From NCBI RefSeq assembly GCF_028475105.1, contig NZ_CP116936.1:434001-498000 (forward strand): DNA of 64,000 nt. Reading direction: 5' to 3'. Shown piece by piece: positions 20,147 through 28,627 of the stretch. Position numbers and translations under genes: made by a program. The DNA comes from Micromonospora sp. LH3U1 (lineage in GTDB: Bacteria > Actinomycetota > Actinomycetes > Mycobacteriales > Micromonosporaceae). Each line of letters starts with the position of its first letter. Within the stretch, counting starts at the first letter, position 1. The notes beneath the pieces were generated by a model. That model did not search any database. It saw only the letters and a program-made list of their open reading frames with translations, and was not told where the DNA came from.

Positions 20147-21232
20147 ATGGTTGATAGCGTGGTGAATCCGGCGGGCGAGCGTTCAGGTTCCTCCGGCTCC
20201 GGCGGTCGGCGGGGTCGGGCGAGCACGAGTCAGTTCGGCGCGCTTGGCCTCAACCTCGCCGATCCCCGCGTCGAGGCGTCCGTGCTGGGTCTGCTGGACA
20301 CGGTCGAGGTCGAGTTGCGGGCCAGTGTGTCCAGCGCCGACCCGTTCGTCACCGAGGCTGCCCGACACCTCGTCGAGGCCGGGGGGAAGCGTTTCCGGCC
20401 GCTGCTGGTGGCGCTCGGCGCCCAGTTCGGTGACCCCACCTGCGCGCAGGTGGTCCCGGCCGCCGTGGTGATGGAGCTCACTCACCTCGCCACGCTCTAC
20501 CACGATGACGTGATGGACGAGGCCGCCGTCCGCCGGGGTGCCCCGAGCGCGAACTCCCGCTGGACCAACTCGGTCGCGATCCTGGTGGGCGACTACCTCT
20601 TCGCCCGCGCGGCGGACATCGCCGCCGACCTGGGCCCCGAGGCGGTCCGGTTGCAGGCGCGTACCTTCGCCCGGCTGGTGCACGGCCAGATCGCGGAGAC
20701 CGTCGGGCCGCGTGCCGGCGACGACCCGGTGGCCCACTACCTGCACGTGATCGCCGAGAAGACCGGCTCCCTGATCGCCACGTCGGCCCGGTTCGGCGGC
20801 ATGTTCGGTGGCGCCTCCGCGGAGCACGTGGAGGCCCTCGCCGGGTACGGCGAGACGATCGGCGTCGCGTTCCAACTCTCCGACGATCTGCTGGACATCG
20901 CCTCCGAGTCGGTGCAGTCGGGCAAGACCCCCGGCACGGACCTGCGCGAGGGCGTCCCGACGCTGCCGGTCCTCTACGCCCGCGCGGCCGACGACTCCGA
21001 CGCGGCCTCGGTGCGTCTGCGGGAGATCCTGGCGATCGGCCCGCTGACCGACGACGCGCTGCACGCCGAGGCGTTGGTGCTGCTCCGGGAGAGCCCGGCG
21101 CTCAAGCGGGCCCGGGAGACCGTCCGCAGCTACGCCGAGGATGCCCGCGCGCAGCTGGCCCCGCTTCCGCAGGGCCCGTCCCGCCACGCTCTCGAATCGC
21201 TCTGCGACTACATCGCCGACCGCACCAGCTGA
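20147..21232 (+). CDS. Polyprenyl diphosphate synthase (long-chain, probably menaquinone side chain)
   Basis: This 361-residue all-trans isoprenyl diphosphate synthase shows both Asp-rich motifs: DDVMDEAAVRRG (about residue 122) and SDDLLDIAS (about residue 245). GGKRFRPLL lies before the first. It adds isopentenyl units to an allylic diphosphate. Its place after menG, menJ-like and nuo genes suggests it makes the menaquinone tail; the chain length cannot be read reliably. About 30 N-terminal residues are polar and Gly/Ser-rich. The ATG at 20147 lacks a clear ribosome site, and nearby GTG codons (20159, 20162) are alternatives. Its 3' end overlaps the convergent MFS gene by 25 bp. Confidence 0.85.
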   Translation: MVDSVVNPAGERSGSSGSGGRRGRASTSQFGALGLNLADPRVEASVLGLLDTVEVELRASVSSADPFVTEAARHLVEAGGKRFRPLLVALGAQFGDPTCAQVVPAAVVMELTHLATLYHDDVMDEAAVRRGAPSANSRWTNSVAILVGDYLFARAADIAADLGPEAVRLQARTFARLVHGQIAETVGPRAGDDPVAHYLHVIAEKTGSLIATSARFGGMFGGASAEHVEALAGYGETIGVAFQLSDDLLDIASESVQSGKTPGTDLREGVPTLPVLYARAADDSDAASVRLREILAIGPLTDDALHAEALVLLRESPALKRARETVRSYAEDARAQLAPLPQGPSRHALESLCDYIADRTS

Positions 21233-22437
21233 TCCACGTGCCGGCTCGCCCCGGCGGCGGCGCGGGTCAACAGGCGGCTACCGACGAGCATGAGGGCGGC
21301 GGCGAGCAGCATGGCCACCGCCGCGGTGGTCCACATGGCCGGGTAACCGAGGTGGGCGGCGAGTGGGCCGAGGCTCAGCGGGCCGAGACAGCCGCCCGCG
21401 TACACCCCGGTCTGGGTGATCGAGGTGGCGGCGGCCGGTGACTGTGGGTGGAGCCGGACCACCGCGAAGTTCATCAGGCCGGGCCAGGCCCAACCCAGGC
21501 CGAAGCCGAGCACCACGCCGGCCACCAGCGGCACCGGGCCGGTCAACGCGAGCATCCCCAGCCCGGCCGCGCCGACGACGAGCATCGCTGCGATGAGAGC
21601 GACGTGACCGGTGTCGCGACGATCGGCCAGCCAGCCGGCGCCCACCCGGGCCGTCACGCACACCGCGCTGCCCAGGGTCAGGGTGAGGCCGGCGAGGCCC
21701 GGCGACAGGCCCCGGGCCGCGGCCGAGTCCACCAGGAAGGTGCCCAGCGCGTTGGCTGCGGCTGCGGCCAACGTCGCCGCCGCGCCGATCACCACAAGCG
21801 CCGCCGTCGCCCGGCCAGCGCGGGTGGCGCCGGCCCGCCGCGCCAGGCCGGGCAATGGCCGGGGTACGGCGGGCAGTGTGGTCAACGCGGCCACGGCGGC
21901 GGCCACGAACGCCCAGCGCCAGCCGACGGTGAGCGCGATGGTGGGCACCGCCGCCCCGGCCAGCAGGGTGGAGATCGGGATGGCGGCCTGCTTGACGCCG
22001 AACGACAGCCCCTGCCGTCGGGCCGGCACGTGCTGGGCCAGCGCGGCGTTGCTCGCCAACTGGCCGAGGGCGTTCGCCGCGGCGCTGAGCGCCAGCAAGC
22101 CGACCAGCACCGGGTACGACCGGGCGAGAGCGGCCACGGCCAGCATCGACCCGGCGGCCAGCACGATGCCGCAGCGGGCCACCAGGGCCGGTCCGTACCG
22201 CTCGACCAGACGGCCGGAGGGCACCGAGGCGAGCGCGCTGACCCCGAAGTAGACGGCCACGGCCACGCCCAGGCCGGCCGGGGAGAAGCCGAGGTCCCTG
22301 CCCATCTGCACGGCGAGACCACCGAGCAGGAAGACGGGGAGTACGCAGGCCACGGTGGTGGCGACTGCGCCGGCACTCGCCCTGACCGGTTGGGGTCGGG
22401 CGATGGTCGGGTCGGGGGTGGTGGCGGTGTTGGTCAT
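21208..22437 (-). CDS. MFS transporter
   Basis: This is a 409-residue, 12-helix major facilitator. A conserved loop motif is seen as GRLVERYGPALVARCG after helix 2 and a second as LADRRDTGHVAL after helix 7. It resembles exporters of the CynX/nitrate-type Pfam MFS_1 group, but no substrate can be assigned. No Shine-Dalgarno lies before the ATG; TAGGTT (22447-22452 complement) sits 9 bases upstream, which suggests a leaderless mRNA. It is convergent with, and overlaps, the polyprenyl synthase gene. Confidence 0.8.
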   Translation of the reverse strand: MTNTATTPDPTIARPQPVRASAGAVATTVACVLPVFLLGGLAVQMGRDLGFSPAGLGVAVAVYFGVSALASVPSGRLVERYGPALVARCGIVLAAGSMLAVAALARSYPVLVGLLALSAAANALGQLASNAALAQHVPARRQGLSFGVKQAAIPISTLLAGAAVPTIALTVGWRWAFVAAAVAALTTLPAVPRPLPGLARRAGATRAGRATAALVVIGAAATLAAAAANALGTFLVDSAAARGLSPGLAGLTLTLGSAVCVTARVGAGWLADRRDTGHVALIAAMLVVGAAGLGMLALTGPVPLVAGVVLGFGLGWAWPGLMNFAVVRLHPQSPAAATSITQTGVYAGGCLGPLSLGPLAAHLGYPAMWTTAAVAMLLAAALMLVGSRLLTRAAAGASRHVDQLVRSAM

Positions 22438-22446
22438 CGTCCGGCA

Positions 22447-22452
22447 AACCTA
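22447..22452 (-). promoter_or_regulatory. Candidate -10 box TAGGTT, leaderless MFS gene
   Basis: The hexamer lies 9 bases before the ATG on the minus strand, with no ribosome site between them. Confidence 0.35.
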
Positions 22453-22528
22453 CGCGAGACCCCCTCAGACCACTCCTGGTGACCGGCGGGGCACAAGCTG
22501 TGGATGGTGATCTGGCATCCTCGACCCG

Positions 22529-22554
22529 AACAGGCATTTCGCACCGGGCCTGTT
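22529..22554 (+). promoter_or_regulatory. Inverted repeat AACAGGC/GCCTGTT upstream of the IclR gene
   Basis: Seven-base perfect arms with a 12-base spacer are followed by a short T-run (to 22557). This could be an operator for the IclR protein itself or a small attenuator. CATATGG and GTGTAAG just downstream are AT-rich for this genome and may hold the promoter. Confidence 0.4.
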
Positions 22555-22591
22555 TTTCATATGGTGTAAGTCCCCGGCGGCGGAGGTGGTT

Positions 22592-23374
22592 GTGCGCGAC
22601 CCCTTGGCAGAACCTTCGGACCTGATCCGCAGCGTGTCCCGAGCGCTGCGGGTGCTGGAGTCGGTCGGTCGCGCCCCGAAAGGCCTGACCGTCAAGCAGA
22701 TCGCCCGGCGGTGTGAGCTGACCGTGGCCACCACCTACCATCTGGTCCGCACGCTCGCCTACGAGGGCTACGTGATCCGTCGCGAGGACGGCACGTACAT
22801 CGTGGGCCTTGAGGTGGCCGACCGGTACCGGGAGCTGGTGACCGCGTTCCGCGGGCCGCCAGCGGTCGGTGAGACGCTGCGGCGGGCCGCCCTGGACACC
22901 GGCTACAGCCACTACCTGGGTCGCTTCGTCGGCGGTCAGGTGGCCCTCACGGCGGTCGCCGAGGGGCACCGATCGCCCTACCTGGAAGACCTGGTTCCCG
23001 GCTTCGACGAGGGCGCCCACGCGACGGCCCTCGGCAAGTCCCTGCTCGCCACCCTCACCGCAGACCAGCGCTACCGCTATCTGCGGGAGTACGGCATGCG
23101 CCCGTTCACCACCGCCACGCTGACCACGACCGAGACGTTCGAGGCCGACCTGGCCGCCGGCGACCGGCGCGGCATGCAGTTGGAGATGGGGCAGTTCCGC
23201 CAGGGGGTGGCCTGCGCTGCGATGCTGGTCGCGCCGGACAAGGACATGGAACGCCGCGTCGTGCTGGCCTGCGCGTTGCCGGCCAGCGAGATGATGACCT
23301 CCGCCCGGATGGTACGAGCCAAGCTGCTCACCGTGGCCCGCAGCGTCGCTGACGGCATCGCCTCCGACAACTGA
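22592..23374 (+). CDS. IclR-family transcriptional regulator
   Basis: This 260-residue protein has an N-terminal winged helix (residues ~10-75, with GLTVKQIARRCELTVATTYHLVRTL) and a C-terminal IclR effector domain (~85-255, with GAHATALGKSLLATL). Members bind as dimers or tetramers and sense small metabolites. The target is unknown; the divergent MFS gene is a candidate. GTG at 22592 is preferred over GTG at 22586 because CGGAGG then lies 5 bases upstream. A strong terminator follows. Confidence 0.85.
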   Translation: MRDPLAEPSDLIRSVSRALRVLESVGRAPKGLTVKQIARRCELTVATTYHLVRTLAYEGYVIRREDGTYIVGLEVADRYRELVTAFRGPPAVGETLRRAALDTGYSHYLGRFVGGQVALTAVAEGHRSPYLEDLVPGFDEGAHATALGKSLLATLTADQRYRYLREYGMRPFTTATLTTTETFEADLAAGDRRGMQLEMGQFRQGVACAAMLVAPDKDMERRVVLACALPASEMMTSARMVRAKLLTVARSVADGIASDN

Positions 23375-23386
23375 CCGCAACGACGC

Positions 23387-23423
23387 CGAGAGGCCCTCTC
23401 CCAGGCTGGGAGAGGGCCTCTCG
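23387..23423 (+). terminator. Strong hairpin terminator after the IclR gene
   Basis: A perfect 17-bp stem (23387-23403 with 23407-23423) closes a GGC loop 12 bases after the stop codon. It also lies beyond the convergent phoX end and may serve both genes. Confidence 0.85.
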
Positions 23424-23450
23424 TGGCGGTCCAGCGCCGAACCGCCTGAG

Positions 23451-23536
23451 CAATGTCAGCGGCCCACCGGCCGAGGGGCAACGTCAGCGGCCCACCGGCC
23501 GCGGGGGCAACGTCAGCTGCCCACCGGGCCGCCGTC
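23451..23536. repeat. Three tandem 28-29 bp units running into the phoX 3' end
   Basis: Units begin at 23451, 23479 and 23508 with CAAYGTCAGC, then GCCCACCGG. The third unit contains the phoX stop codon (23513-23515 on the complement) and its last codons. The first two look like duplications of that gene end. Confidence 0.7.
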
Positions 23537-25639
23537 GAGGCGCCAGGTGACCACCACGCCCGGCTTGGCGTAGTCACCGTCGGGCCAGTTCGAGGCCGGG
23601 TTCTCCACCGAGGCGCCGGTGATCTCACCCGGGTGCTGCACCGCCACGAAGACCGAGCGGTTGTCGCCGGTGATGAACGGGCCGCAGGTCTCCGCGCCGA
23701 GCGGCACGGTCAGGAACTGCTTGAGGTGACCCCGCTCCGGACCCTCCACGGCGGTGGCGAACAGGCCGTCGTTGCTGCCCAGCGCGTTGCCGTCGGTGGA
23801 GATCCACAGGTTGCCGGTGGCGTCGAAGGCGACGTTGTCCGGGCAGGAGATCGGGGAGACCTTGGTCTTGTCGTACCCGGCGAAGAAGGTCGACGCGTCG
23901 GTCGGGTCGCCGCAGACGATCGGCAGCGACCAGGCGAAGGTCTCCGAGGCGTTGTCGTTGCGGTCCTCGACCAGCTCCAGGATCTGCCCGTGCTTGTTGG
24001 CGTTGCGCGGGTTCGCCTCGTCCGGCTTTGGGTTGCTGCCGACGCCTCGGTTGGTGTTGTTGGTCAGCGCCACGTACACCTTGCCGGTGAGCAGGCTCGG
24101 CTCGACGTCCTCCGGGCGGTCCATCTTGGTTGCGCCGACCTTGTCACCGGCGAGCCGGGTGAAGGTGAGCACGTCCGCGGCGGTCATCCCGTCGACGAAC
24201 GAGCGGTTGCCGCTGACCAGCTTGATCCAGCGACCCCGGCCGTTGAACGCGCCGTCGGTGGGGAGCTTGCCCGACCCGTCGATCTCGGCGGCGCTGGTCT
24301 GGTCGAGCTTCGCCACGTAGAGCGTGCCGGACTCCAACAGGGTCAGGTTGTGCTTGCGGGCAGCCCAGGAGTTGCCCTTCATGAACTTCTTGTCCGAGAC
24401 GAACTTGTAGAGGTAGTCGAACCGCTCGTCGTCGCCCATGTACGCGACCACGTGGCCGTCCTTGGCCACGATCACGTTCGCGCCCTCGTGCTTGAACCGG
24501 CCCATCGCGGTGTGCTTGCGCGGGCGGCTCTCCGGGTCGAACGGGTCGATCTCGACGACCCAACCGAACCGGTGCGCCTCGTTGGGGTGCTTGGCCAGAT
24601 CGAAGCGCTCGTCCGCGCGCTCCCACTTGCGGCTGCCGCTGGGGTAGCGGCTGGCGGTGCTGATGCCGTAGCGGTCCAGCTTCGGCTTCAGGTCGGCCGG
24701 GGCGGCGTCGGCGCCCACGAAGTACTGGTTGAAGTTCTCCTCGCCGGAGAGCACCGTGCCCCACGGGGTCACGCCACCGGCGCAGTTGTTCAGCGTGCCG
24801 ACGACCGTACGGCCCTTGGGGTCCGCGGCGGTCTTCAGCCAGGCCGAGCCGGCGGCCGGACCGGTCAGGTCGAACTTGGTGCTGAGCGCGGTGACCCGCC
24901 GGTTGTACGCCCGAGGGCCCTTCTCGACCGGCTTCCACTGCCCGGTGCCCGCGACCCGCTCCAGCTCCACCACGGACATGCCGTGCGCGGCCATGGCGGT
25001 GCGGAGCTGCTCCACCGAGAGCCCGTCCAGGCCGGGGAAGCCCGGGAACATGAGGTCCTCGTTGGTGTACTCGTGGTTGACCACGAGCAGCGCCCGCTTG
25101 CCCTGCTTGTCCAGCGGCAGCACGCCCACGAAGTCGTTGTTGTAACCGAACTGCTTGGACTGCGCGGCGGCGGTCTGGTGGTGCAGGTTGAACTCCGGTG
25201 CGCCCGGCAGGACCGGGTCACCCCACTTGATCACCACAGCGTGGTCGTAGCCATTCGGCACGACCAGGGTGTCCAGCTTGTTCGGTGGGATCGGCTTGAA
25301 GGTCAGCGCGCCGCTGCCGACGCCGGTGCTCGGACGGCCGAAACCGAAGGCCTCCGGGACATCCGGGGTCGTGGGGGCCGCCATGGCCGGGGCCGCACCG
25401 GCGAGCGCACCGGCGGCCGCGCCGCCGAAACCGAGGACCAGCGCGCCGACCGCGCCGGCCCGGACCACGCCACGCCGCGAGACCTCCGCGTTCACCACGT
25501 CTCCGAAGTACGCGTTGTCGGAGGTGTTCGGTACCGGGTGGTCACAGGCGTTTCCGCAGCGGTACAGGCAGGTCATGGCGTCTCGGGTGCCATGGCGGGT
25601 GCCGTTCAACAGTGGGAGCAGCCGGGGACGGTCGCTCAT
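23513..25639 (-). CDS. phoX: Tat-exported alkaline phosphatase, PhoX family
   Basis: This 708-residue protein of the PhoX/DUF839 group consists of calcium- and iron-dependent phosphatases acting outside the membrane. A twin-arginine signal (SRRGVVRAGAVGALVLGFGG) lies around residues 54-75, with AAPAMAA as the likely cleavage area. It is preceded by a ~50-residue N-region with CLYRCGNACDHP, typical of actinobacterial PhoX. Body motifs include WGTVLSGEENFNQYF, MGRFKHEGANV and FVAVQHPGEI. The ATG at 25639 has GGAGG 8 bases upstream; the longer ORF has none. A PHO box lies ~85 bp upstream, fitting phosphate-starvation control. Confidence 0.88.
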   Translation of the reverse strand: MSDRPRLLPLLNGTRHGTRDAMTCLYRCGNACDHPVPNTSDNAYFGDVVNAEVSRRGVVRAGAVGALVLGFGGAAAGALAGAAPAMAAPTTPDVPEAFGFGRPSTGVGSGALTFKPIPPNKLDTLVVPNGYDHAVVIKWGDPVLPGAPEFNLHHQTAAAQSKQFGYNNDFVGVLPLDKQGKRALLVVNHEYTNEDLMFPGFPGLDGLSVEQLRTAMAAHGMSVVELERVAGTGQWKPVEKGPRAYNRRVTALSTKFDLTGPAAGSAWLKTAADPKGRTVVGTLNNCAGGVTPWGTVLSGEENFNQYFVGADAAPADLKPKLDRYGISTASRYPSGSRKWERADERFDLAKHPNEAHRFGWVVEIDPFDPESRPRKHTAMGRFKHEGANVIVAKDGHVVAYMGDDERFDYLYKFVSDKKFMKGNSWAARKHNLTLLESGTLYVAKLDQTSAAEIDGSGKLPTDGAFNGRGRWIKLVSGNRSFVDGMTAADVLTFTRLAGDKVGATKMDRPEDVEPSLLTGKVYVALTNNTNRGVGSNPKPDEANPRNANKHGQILELVEDRNDNASETFAWSLPIVCGDPTDASTFFAGYDKTKVSPISCPDNVAFDATGNLWISTDGNALGSNDGLFATAVEGPERGHLKQFLTVPLGAETCGPFITGDNRSVFVAVQHPGEITGASVENPASNWPDGDYAKPGVVVTWRLDGGPVGS

Positions 25640-25722
25640 GGGAGAAGCCTCCAGGGAGTCGGTGGCACGACAGGCGGCGTACCAGCCGGACGCTAGGAGG
25701 ACGTGGTGAGCGCTCGTCGGCC

Positions 25723-25744
25723 ACGGTGTGAACCGGGCATGAAC
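25723..25744 (-). promoter_or_regulatory. PHO box (PhoP binding site) before phoX
   Basis: On the minus strand two adjacent 11-base units read GTTCATGCCCG and GTTCACACCGT. This is the direct-repeat layout of the Streptomyces PHO box, with GTTCA at an exact 11-base period. A possible -10, TAGCGT, lies ~25 bases further toward the gene. Confidence 0.6.
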
Positions 25745-25802
25745 ACATTTGTGGGCGGCAACCGGCACGCAGCCGGTCTGACCTCGGGCTGAACCGATCG
25801 GC

Positions 25803-26381
25803 GTGACCGCACGTATTCACGAGCGGACGCACCGCCGGACGCGCGCCGGAAGCGAGGAGACCGCCATCAGCGACCATGACGCCCAACTGCTGCGCGCGCT
25901 GCACGACGAGCACGCGGAGGCGCTGTACGCCCATGCCCTGCGGCTGGTCAACGGGGACCGGCAGCGGGCCGAGGACCTGGTGCAGGAGACGCTGCTGCGG
26001 GCCTGGCGACATCCGGAGTCACTGGACCCGCGGCGCGGTTCGGTGCGGTCCTGGCTGTTCACCACCGCCCGCAATCTGGCCATCGACGCGTGGCGGCGGC
26101 GGTCCACCCGGGTTGGCGAGGTGTTCACCGACGACCTGCCCGAACCGGCCGAGGCTATCGACGAGGCCGAGCGGGCGGTCGAGGCGTGGACCGTCGCCGA
26201 GGCACTGAACAGGCTCAGCCCGACCCACCGGGAAGTGCTGGTCGAGTGCTTCTACCAGGGGCGGTCGGTGGCCGAGGCGGCATCCCGCCTGGGCGTACCG
26301 CCGGGGACCGTGAAGTCCCGCACCCACTACGCGCTGCGGTCTCTACGGTTGGTCCTGGCTGAGATGGGGGTGACGGGATGA
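25803..26381 (+). CDS. ECF RNA polymerase sigma factor
   Basis: This group 4 sigma factor has region 2 (LLRALHDEHAEALYAHALRLV and RAEDLVQETLLRAWRHP, with RSWLFTTARNLAIDAWRRR). It also has region 4 (LNRLSPTHREVLVECFYQGRSVAEAASRLGVPPGTVKSRTHYALR, seen across residues ~135-180). It is paired with an overlapping anti-sigma gene. The GTG at 25803 is the only canonical start giving a full protein, but it has no ribosome site. GAGGAG (25854-25859) instead sits 6 bases before an in-frame ATC at 25866, where family homology also begins. The true protein may be 171 residues. Confidence 0.88.
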   Translation: MTARIHERTHRRTRAGSEETAISDHDAQLLRALHDEHAEALYAHALRLVNGDRQRAEDLVQETLLRAWRHPESLDPRRGSVRSWLFTTARNLAIDAWRRRSTRVGEVFTDDLPEPAEAIDEAERAVEAWTVAEALNRLSPTHREVLVECFYQGRSVAEAASRLGVPPGTVKSRTHYALRSLRLVLAEMGVTG

Positions 26382-27097
26382 CCCGGTGCGAGTTCGCGTA
26401 CGACGACGGCGCGTACGTGCTGGGTGCCCTGGCCCCCGCCGAACGGGCGGCCTACGAGCGGCACCTCGGCGGCTGCGCCTCCTGCCGGGAGGCGGTCGCC
26501 GAGATCGCCGTCCTGCCCGGGTTGCTCGGGCGGCTCGACCCGGCGGGGTTGGAGCAGATCCTGCCGCCGCCGGCCCCGCCCCGGGTGCCCGCACTGCTGG
26601 AGGAGGCCCGCCGTCGGCGGCGTCAGGAACGCTCCGCGGACCGGCGACGGTACGCGCTGACCACACTGGCCGCCGCCGGGCTGGCCCTGCTGGTCGGTGT
26701 GGGCACAGCCGTGGTGCTGCCCCGCCAGGCCGGCCCGACCGGCCCACCCGGGGCGCAGGGCACCGCACCTGCCCCGCAGATGTCGATGGTCGCCATGCGG
26801 CCGGTGGCTGCCGCCGGGCCGGTGCACGCCGACCTCGGGCTCACCGGCACCGAGTGGGGTACCGAGGTGACCATGCGCTGCGGGTACGACGCGCGGACGA
26901 GCTATGGCAAGGCGTACCCGTTTCGGCTGGTGGCGCGCGGCCCCAACGGCGCCACCGAGCAGATCGGCTCCTGGCTGGCGGCCCCCGGCGACGACCTCAG
27001 GTTCACCGGTGCCACGAGATTCACCGACGCCGAGTTGGTCAGCGTAGAACTCCAAAAAGCCGACGGCACCCCCATCCTCACCTACGCCGTCCCCTGA
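26378..27097 (+). CDS. Zinc-finger anti-sigma factor, membrane-bound
   Basis: This 239-residue protein has a cytoplasmic N-terminal zf-HC2 domain: HLGGCASCRE gives the H-x3-C-x2-C zinc motif near residue 28. A linker (LLEEARRRRRQERSADRRR) is followed by one membrane helix (residues ~90-110). An outer domain of ~125 residues resembles the RskA-like C-terminal fold. It should hold the sigma factor inactive until an envelope signal arrives. ATG overlaps the sigma stop (ATGA). A palindromic element starts within its last codons. Confidence 0.85.
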   Translation: MTRCEFAYDDGAYVLGALAPAERAAYERHLGGCASCREAVAEIAVLPGLLGRLDPAGLEQILPPPAPPRVPALLEEARRRRRQERSADRRRYALTTLAAAGLALLVGVGTAVVLPRQAGPTGPPGAQGTAPAPQMSMVAMRPVAAAGPVHADLGLTGTEWGTEVTMRCGYDARTSYGKAYPFRLVARGPNGATEQIGSWLAAPGDDLRFTGATRFTDAELVSVELQKADGTPILTYAVP

Positions 27098-27187
27098 CCC
27101 GCCGCGATCTTGCACTTTCTGTCCCACCACAAGGGACATAGCGCCCATAGTGGCGACCGGAACTGCAAGATCGCGGCGGGTCAGGGG
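27091..27187. terminator. Long palindromic element at a convergent gene end (element A)
   Basis: Perfect 24-base arms (27091-27114 and 27164-27187) enclose smaller stems (TGTCCC/GGGACA and CGCC/GGCG). It lies exactly between the anti-sigma and rarD stop codons and can act as a two-way terminator. Its core GGGACATAGCGCCCA (27133-27147) closely matches the core of element B at 47391. Confidence 0.7.
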
Positions 27188-27203
27188 GTGGGGGTGGAGC
27201 GGG

Positions 27204-28127
27204 TTAGGGGGTGGGGACTGGGACTGCGGGGGTGTGGGTGCGGGTTCGGCGGGTCTGGCGGGAGGTGCGGACGGCGTCGGCGGTGAAGACGACGAGGGCG
27301 AGCCAGACCAGCGCGAAGCCGGCCAGGCGGGCCGGAGGCATCGGCTCGTGGAAGATCAGCACACCGCAGCCGAGCTGAATGATCGGCGCCAGATACTGGA
27401 CCATGCCGAGGCTGCTCAGCGGCAGCCGGTTGGCCGCCCCGGCGAACAGGAGCAGCGGGATCGCCGTGGCCACACCGGCCAGCACCAGCAGCGCGGTGTG
27501 CCCGGCCGAGACGTGCCCGAAGGTCGAGTCGGCTCTCCTCATCAGCCAGGCGAGATAACCCAGCGCCGGCAGCGCCAGCACCGCCGACTCGACGAAGAGC
27601 CCCTCCGCCGGGGGCAGCCCCAACCGCTTCTTGACCAGGCCGTAGCCAGCGAAGCTGAACGCCAGGGTCAACGCCAGCCAGGGCAGCCGGCCGTAGTCCA
27701 CCGTGAGCACCGCGACCGCCGACGCGCCGATCCCCAGCGCCACCCACTGCGCCGGACGTAGCCGCTCCCGCAGCACCGTCACCCCGAGCAGCACCACGAC
27801 CAGCGGGTTGATGAAGTAGCCGAGCGCGGTCTCCACCACCCGGTCAGAGTTGACCCCGTAGATGTAGGTGCCCCAGTTGACCGCGATCAGCGCGGCGGCG
27901 GCGACGATCCCGGCCACCGCCCAGGGGCGACGCAGCAGCGCCCGTAGGAAGCCGACGTTGCGCAGCGCCGCCAGCAGCAGGGCTACGAAGATCACCGACC
28001 AGACGATCCGGTGGGCCAGGATCTCCAGCGGGCCAGCCGGTCGCAACAGCTTGAGATAGAGCGGAAAGAAGCCCCAGAGCAGGTACGCGCCGAGGCCGTA
28101 GAGGTATCCCTGGCGGAGTGACGTCAC
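27204..28127 (-). CDS. rarD: RarD-type EamA-family transporter
   Basis: This is a 307-residue drug/metabolite permease with ten predicted helices in two EamA halves. The N-terminus YLYGLGAYLLWGFFPLYLKLL and the block NWGTYIYGVNSDRVVETALGYFINPL are typical of RarD proteins. The substrate is unknown. GTG at 28127 overlaps the stop of the acetyltransferase gene, so the two form an operon; TGGAGG lies just upstream. The longer ORF upstream of this GTG overlaps the GNAT gene and is rejected. Confidence 0.85.
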   Translation of the reverse strand: MTSLRQGYLYGLGAYLLWGFFPLYLKLLRPAGPLEILAHRIVWSVIFVALLLAALRNVGFLRALLRRPWAVAGIVAAAALIAVNWGTYIYGVNSDRVVETALGYFINPLVVVLLGVTVLRERLRPAQWVALGIGASAVAVLTVDYGRLPWLALTLAFSFAGYGLVKKRLGLPPAEGLFVESAVLALPALGYLAWLMRRADSTFGHVSAGHTALLVLAGVATAIPLLLFAGAANRLPLSSLGMVQYLAPIIQLGCGVLIFHEPMPPARLAGFALVWLALVVFTADAVRTSRQTRRTRTHTPAVPVPTP

Positions 28128-28621
28128 GCCTCCACCGTAAGGGGCGTACCGCCGCTTTGTTCCTTTCCGGTGACCCGGGTCACCGGCGGACGCCGGTCGA
28201 GCTGCATCCACCGCTCCGGCACGTCCAGCGGAGTGAAGCCCACACCCGCGTAGACCTGGTGTGCGTCGTTCGTGGCCAGCAGGATTCTGCGTACGCCGAG
28301 CTCGGCCAGGTGGTCGCTGACCGCGCCGGCCAGCCACCCGCCCAGACCGCGACCCCGGGCGGCGCGGTCGACGTACACGTCGCACAGCCAGGCGAAGGTG
28401 GCGCCGTCGGTGACCGCCCGTGCCACCGCCACCTGGCTGCCGTCCTCGGGCCGGTAGACGCCGAACGGCAGTGAGCCGGCGAACGCGCGGGCGGTGGTCT
28501 CCCAATCCCGTCCGAGCGCCCAGTACGCGTCGGTGGACAACCAGTGGTGCACCAGGTCCAGATCGAGCCGGGCGGGGTCGGTGCTGAGCAGGTGGCCGTC
28601 GGTGCGGGTCAGCGAGAACAC
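28124..28621 (-). CDS. GNAT-family N-acetyltransferase
   Basis: This 165-residue acetyltransferase has a clear acetyl-CoA loop: DVYVDRAARGRGLGGWLAGAVSDHL (R-G-x-G-L-G-G at about residue 90). The end of the fold reads LGVRRILLATNDAHQVYAGVGF. The acceptor is unknown. It overlaps rarD by four bases. There is no ribosome site before the GTG; TAGCGT lies 6 bases upstream, so the transcript is probably leaderless. Confidence 0.85.
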   Translation of the reverse strand: MFSLTRTDGHLLSTDPARLDLDLVHHWLSTDAYWALGRDWETTARAFAGSLPFGVYRPEDGSQVAVARAVTDGATFAWLCDVYVDRAARGRGLGGWLAGAVSDHLAELGVRRILLATNDAHQVYAGVGFTPLDVPERWMQLDRRPPVTRVTGKEQSGGTPLTVEA

Positions 28622-28627
28622 GCTGCG

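Noticed and set aside
23451..23536. CRISPR-like repeat near phoX
   Set aside because: Only three adjoining copies, with no spacers, and the last is part of a gene.
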